A DNA stretch of 64,000 nt from Nymphaea colorata (lineage: Eukaryota > Streptophyta > Magnoliopsida > Nymphaeales > Nymphaeaceae). A model generated the notes under the pieces. The model was not told the origin of the DNA and did not search any database. It saw only the letters and a list, made by a program, of their open reading frames with translations. The position numbers were made by a program, and so were the translations under genes. Location: the NCBI RefSeq assembly GCF_008831285.2, contig NC_045139.1, positions 6,542,204-6,606,203 of the forward strand, in the 5' to 3' direction. Positions 59,584-64,000 of the stretch are shown here, one piece after another (positions within the stretch are counted from its first letter, which is position 1; each line of letters starts with the position of its first letter).

Positions 59584-61248
59584 GAGTGACGCTTACTTCC
59601 GCAAGCATCTAAGCAAGGTTTACTAGGCTATCTCAACAAGGTCAGTTGAACAGGATATCAGAAGAAGTCTTGCCTTCTTCGATGGAGAGTGCTTAACTAA
59701 GGGCACTTCCAGGATATGTAATCATTCAAATCCTTGGTTCCAAATTCCCAATAAGCTGAATCATCAGTTAGGGCAGGAGGTTCTGCCATGTTTAGATAAG
59801 ATTACGACATAGTCCTGGTGGTCGGTGAGGTTGCATAGCTCAATGTATTTTTTTTTTCGATAAGCTTTTTAATGTATAAATAACATGATTTAGTTGGATT
59901 AGCAACTGATCCATCAGCAATCTGGTCGGTGCACTTCTAGTTGTACCAGCATCACACTTGCTGGAAAAGGCTCTCTCTCCGTGATGATCGTATGTTTTCT
60001 AAGCATTTCCCTTTCTCATAGTTTGCCTTGGTACTTGATGTGCCACTGCAAGTCATGGACCAGCGATGCTGCTACCAGGTATTTATAACAGAACATATCC
60101 AGAAAACCTTAAGTGCACTAGATGCCAAAGAAACATTTAAACGAACAAGTTTGGTAGTCGAGCAGCTTACCCGCAGAAAATTTGGTGTTTCAACATACTC
60201 TGGAAGATGAGAATTCATGGTCGATAAGAGTATGCTAGATGCACCTATTCACCATCCCAACCGCTGCTGGAGACCTGCCAGGCCTACCTGTGTTAGCATA
60301 GGAAGGCTGAAGCATCTTCCTTTCCTCTTATCTCTCAGGGTTCAGAACTGTTTTTGGTGTGTCGGGGTGATGCTCTTGTCATGCTTTATCTTTCCATCAC
60401 AATGTAGAGGGTTGACTAATGAACTATCACAATGAGATCAGGTTAGCTAATTAACTGGAGATTGGCTGTCTATCTATCAGTCATTGCCCCGACCAATGCA
60501 CCAATCTCCTTAGGATGAGTAACCACTTTTTTTTGTGAAGTAAGATTTAATACACTGATGGGCATTATGGTAGATGAGCACGAATATGATGTCATGTTAA
60601 AGAGATGATTTGTCTCGTGAATGGGCTCCTTCCGACCTTTGTCTTAGTTGAAGGGAAAATCAAACAATTAGCAAATAGATGTTCTCGTAACGCAGGACAG
60701 GTTATCGCTCCTCCCAAGATCCAATTTGTGATCACCAGACATTTTTTCAAGTTTCTTTATAAAATTGAGAGGTTGAGAGCCGAAAATGCGTACAGATTGG
60801 ATCTGGAGCAGCTAGCATCGGAAACTGGATCTGGGTACAGGATACCAGATCTGACACATTTGCTCTCTTAGTTCGGGAGCGAAAGAAATGGTAATTTTCT
60901 CTCATGATGTGAATAATGCATAAACAAACTTCCAAGTTCCGAAGCCTAATGCTAGAGATGGGAAATGGACCGGAACCCAAATTTCACAGGTTTAAAACGG
61001 AAACAGATCTAAATGGATAAAATTGGTCTATAAATACTCAAAACAGTGAAAAATCGCCTTATTTTAGAGAAAAAAGAAAGGAGAGTTCGCGGACCAGCTT
61101 TTCTCGCTGAGGCAAGTTGGCATGGGCTTCTAAAGGTCTCAACCTGGGTAAAGGTACTCCGTATACCACGTCTAGCTTGTCTAGGCTTAGAATCCGTAAC
61201 TCGTAATCTGGCTTAATCCCAACTCAGTCACACAGAGCGAGAGAGACC
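59584..61248. other. Intergenic between polymerase subunit and HemW genes
   Basis: Begins with the 3' UTR of the polymerase gene. It contains one exon-like ORF (60024-60210, listed separately) and otherwise no supported gene. The last ~150 bp before 61249 are the HemW promoter and leader side, ending in a short GAGCGAGAGAGA leader tract. Confidence 0.6.
60024..60210 (+). other. Isolated exon-like ORF
   Basis: After a good acceptor (CCCTTTCTCATAG) an open frame runs to a TGA at 60210 and encodes a protein-like sequence (FALVLDVPLQVMDQRCCYQV, KETFKRTSLVVEQLTRRKFG). No donor-bearing partner exon was found upstream on this strand, and I do not recognise the family. It could be a relic last exon, a captured gene fragment, or an alternative terminal exon of the polymerase gene. 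Confidence 0.3.
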
Positions 61249-62754
61249 ATGCTGATACATTTGAGCTGTTCCCATCTTTTTGCTTCTGTACATTCTTCTG
61301 GTTTTTACAGCTTTCTGTCAAGGAGTCGTCCAATCAGCTGTTACAGATCACTAACTGTTTGTCGAAACGCATCATCGGTCTTTCATGGACAGCCCGCACG
61401 CAGCAGCGAACCAACTGTTTGCGAAAATGACTCAACCGCCAGCCTCATAACTCACTCCCCTCCAACATCCGCATACCTCCACCTACCTTTTTGCCGAAGG
61501 CGTTGCTACTACTGCGACTTCCCTGTCATAGCTCTTGGCACTTCTGGTCCCAGTCCAGATGACGATCCGAGGATCTCAAACTATGCCCAGCTCCTCTGTA
61601 ACGAGATAGAATCGACCCCTCCTTACATGGAACCACTGCCTCTTCAGACTGTCTTCTTCGGTGGTGGGACGCCTTCTCTCACACCACCCAGAACGCTCCG
61701 TACCATAATCCAAACTCTCTCCAGTAAGTTCGGATTGGTGCCAGACGTCGAAATGTCCATGGAGATTGATCCAGGAACTTTTGATGCCAATTCATTGCGG
61801 CAGTTCATCCAACTGGGTGTTAATCGTCTTTCACTGGGAGTGCAAGCCTTCCAAGACGAGGCACTCAGGCTATGTGGACGATCACATGGACTGAAGGAAG
61901 TTTATGAAGCCATCGACATCATTCGTGCAAGTAATGTGGAAAATTGGAGCTTGGACCTCATTTCATCGCTCCCCCATCAAACTGCAGAAGATTGGAAGAA
62001 GAACTTGGAACAAGCAATCCAAGCACAGCCATCTCATATTTCGGTCTATGATCTGCAAATTGAGGAAGGAACCAAATTTGGAAATGTATATCAAGCAGGC
62101 GAGTTTCCGCTGCCTAGTGAATACAAATCAGCAGAGTTCTACAGAATGGCTCATGAGATGCTCACGGGATCTGGGTATGTTCATTATGAAATTAGCAATT
62201 ATTGCAAGGAAGGATTTGAATGCAAGCACAATCTTACTTACTGGACGAATCAACCTTATTATGGATTTGGACTTGGCTCTACTAGTTATGTTGGTGGTGT
62301 GAGATTTACAAGGCCAAGGAGGATGAGAAAGTATGCAGAATTTGTAGAAGGATTGGCTGATGGGGAGTCTGAAAATGGACTAGTTCTGGAGCACAAGGAT
62401 GATGATGCTCCGAGGAAAGAGAGAGCGATGGATATTGTAATGTTGTCACTAAGGTTGGCAAGAGGTTTGGATATTGACTGTTTTGCAAGAGAGTTTGGTT
62501 GGAGCCTTGTACTAGAGATCTGCAGAGCATTCCAGCCTTATGTAGAGAGCGGGCATGTAACTCCTCTGGATGAGGAGAGAAGAGTGGTGAATGTAGAAGA
62601 ATTCTTGCAGTTTTGCTCTACTGAAAATGGTTGGGATAGTCATTTTCAGTCGAGAAAATGTGGACTAATCAAGTTCATTAGGTTGAGTGACCCCGATGGT
62701 TTTCTTTTATCCAATGAGATAATCTCCACTGCCTTCAAGGTGATATCCCCATGA
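61249..62754 (+). CDS. HEMW: HemW-like radical-SAM heme chaperone (often annotated coproporphyrinogen III oxidase-like)
   Basis: Single-exon, 501-residue protein. Residues 1 to ~70 are Ser- and Arg-rich with few acidic residues, fitting an organelle targeting peptide. The radical-SAM motif CX3CX2C is at Cys82, Cys86 and Cys89 (FCRRRCYYCDF), followed by FFGGGTPS (~136-143), SMEIDPGTF, NRLSLGVQAF, and SLDLISSLPHQT. HNLTYW at 327-332 is the HNXXYW heme-binding signature of HemW. The fourth cysteine seen right after the cluster in bacterial oxygen-independent coproporphyrinogen oxidase HemN is missing (CDF instead of CXC). HemW proteins bind and deliver heme to respiratory enzymes in other organisms, so a heme-handling role in mitochondria or plastids is inferred rather than porphyrin oxidation. 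A C-terminal HemN-type domain (LSLRLARGLDIDCFAREFG) is present. Confidence 0.92.
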   Translation: MLIHLSCSHLFASVHSSGFYSFLSRSRPISCYRSLTVCRNASSVFHGQPARSSEPTVCENDSTASLITHSPPTSAYLHLPFCRRRCYYCDFPVIALGTSGPSPDDDPRISNYAQLLCNEIESTPPYMEPLPLQTVFFGGGTPSLTPPRTLRTIIQTLSSKFGLVPDVEMSMEIDPGTFDANSLRQFIQLGVNRLSLGVQAFQDEALRLCGRSHGLKEVYEAIDIIRASNVENWSLDLISSLPHQTAEDWKKNLEQAIQAQPSHISVYDLQIEEGTKFGNVYQAGEFPLPSEYKSAEFYRMAHEMLTGSGYVHYEISNYCKEGFECKHNLTYWTNQPYYGFGLGSTSYVGGVRFTRPRRMRKYAEFVEGLADGESENGLVLEHKDDDAPRKERAMDIVMLSLRLARGLDIDCFAREFGWSLVLEICRAFQPYVESGHVTPLDEERRVVNVEEFLQFCSTENGWDSHFQSRKCGLIKFIRLSDPDGFLLSNEIISTAFKVISP

Positions 62755-64000
62755 GAGGAATCTAGAAAGCAAGTTACTGGCAAAAGCTATAAACTATAGG
62801 AATTGCTACTGTTATTGCCAACTTGACTTGAGCAGTTTGATGCTTCTGTGAATGGTATTCTACCAGAAGCAGCGCAGAAGCATTGGAGGTATTCTTTGTT
62901 GTAAAGAAGGGTCTCAGCTCGTTGCTTAATTCAGGCTGCCACTGCATTTCTCGTTGAAGAATAGTCTCCAATCGCATTGATTTTCCAAATCTTGTGAATC
63001 ACTCCTCCAAGATATTCCGTTGCCCAATTGCAGGGAAAAGTTATACATGACCTCCGATTTGTAACAACAGATAATTGCAGGTCGTATCCATCATTTTGAG
63101 ATTAAATCTGTACGTAATCGTTTGCCTCTCCGCTTGTGAGCATGCCGGGCTCCACTCTTGAACAGCCTTTAGTTGAGATTTAGGACGTGCCTGCATGAAA
63201 TGCCGACCAAGGGGAATACATAACAAGTTGTCATCAGTACCAATGTGAAATGGATCAGTACCAATCCGAAAGTTATTCCCAGAAAAATATTTCTTGTTGA
63301 CGTTGAGCCATGCTTTTATGTCTTATTTTTCAGCTAAAAAGGGAAAGGACCCCACTGTTTTATTCAATCCATTTGCGATCTTAGTTTGCATATAAGCAAA
63401 CTGAAATCTGGCCTAGTGCTATTATAGTTGGATATAATTTCATCATTAAAAGAAAAAATACAATGCTGATACGGCCAACTTGTTAGTCAAATATAAATTT
63501 TGCGTCCAATCAGATTTCATGTCAGCAGGTAAATGTCATTTATTGAATTAGCTTGTATTATTTTTCCTGTCTGAGGGATTATTAAGAGAGGAGTAAGTTC
63601 TGAAACTCATATTTGTCCAATTAAATGTCATACCCACATCTCCTTTTCCTTCTTAATGCTCAATAATTTAAAGCCTAATAGTGTGCAATATATTTCCTTC
63701 ATTCCCCTTAGGAGCAGCCCCTTGCACTAACAATTGGAAGTGCAGCTGCGGCATGACATATAAACTCGGCCAACATTCACTGAAATTGGGTCCCTTTTTT
63801 TCTGATGATGCGAAGATAATCGAGTCCTATGCTAGCTGTAAAACGCATAAATACAGAAACATGAGGCTTCAATCAAAATTCAGTGGGTAAAAGATGGCCA
63901 GCTGAATAAATTTCTTCAGAGAAAAGTAACCCATCGTGTGGCGAGAAGGAAAAAGACGTGGAATTGGGTTTGGCCTGCCCATGACATCATGGAGTATGTC
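62755..64000. other. 3' flank of HemW gene, no gene seen
   Basis: AT-rich sequence with the probable HemW 3' UTR at its left end. Short ORFs (for example 63681-63890) have no recognisable domain. Nothing further is supported to the window edge. Confidence 0.6.

Noticed and set aside
60605-60871. 88-codon plus-strand ORF
   Set aside because: Composition is close to random translation, with no acceptor, no partner exon and no known motif.
1-64000. Search for CRISPR arrays, tRNA/rRNA genes, intact transposases, reverse transcriptases or viral genes
   Set aside because: None could be supported by eye. The tandem repeats seen are intronic or intergenic duplications without spacer structure.

Overview
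The window is nuclear DNA from a flowering plant. The evidence is AT-rich intergenic DNA, many GT-AG introns, CT/GA and TA microsatellites, MITE-sized transposon remnants, and genes of plant-specific or plastid families: SLOW GREEN 1-like, a plant O-fucosyltransferase, plant HemW, and a plant-type giant helicase. The species cannot be fixed from sequence alone. All exon boundaries were placed by eye, using GT-AG sites, phase continuity and family knowledge.

Layout. 263-13278 (+): 3'-most 13 exons of a giant protein carrying two different superfamily-1 helicase motors (SEN1/UPF1-like, then UvrD-like) and a long helical-repeat tail; its first exon(s) lie left of the window. 13279-16637: AT-rich spacer with two MITE-like elements. 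16638-17633 (-): intronless SLOW GREEN 1-like plastid TPR protein. 17634-21995: spacer with degenerate repeats, one related to an intron of the next gene. 21996-28417 (-): 8-exon, 455-aa plant protein of unknown function with a C-terminal zinc ribbon. 28418-38043: 9.6-kb gene-poor region holding a duplicated promoter segment, hAT-like MITEs and one TATA-headed orphan ORF. 38451-46472 (+): 6-exon, 1181-aa Ser/Pro/Arg-rich protein behind a leader with several uORFs. 47865-51186 (+): 6-exon, 526-aa O-fucosyltransferase-like enzyme. 51187-54241: long upstream region of the next gene with two E2F-type sites. 54242-59583 (+): 16-exon, 627-aa DNA polymerase alpha subunit B. 61249-62754 (+): intronless HemW-like radical-SAM protein.

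The genes form no operon or cluster. They are independent housekeeping and plant-family genes. Links between them are limited to general themes: nucleic-acid transactions (giant helicase, polymerase alpha B) and organelle function (SG1, HemW). No rRNA, tRNA, CRISPR, intact transposase or viral gene was seen.
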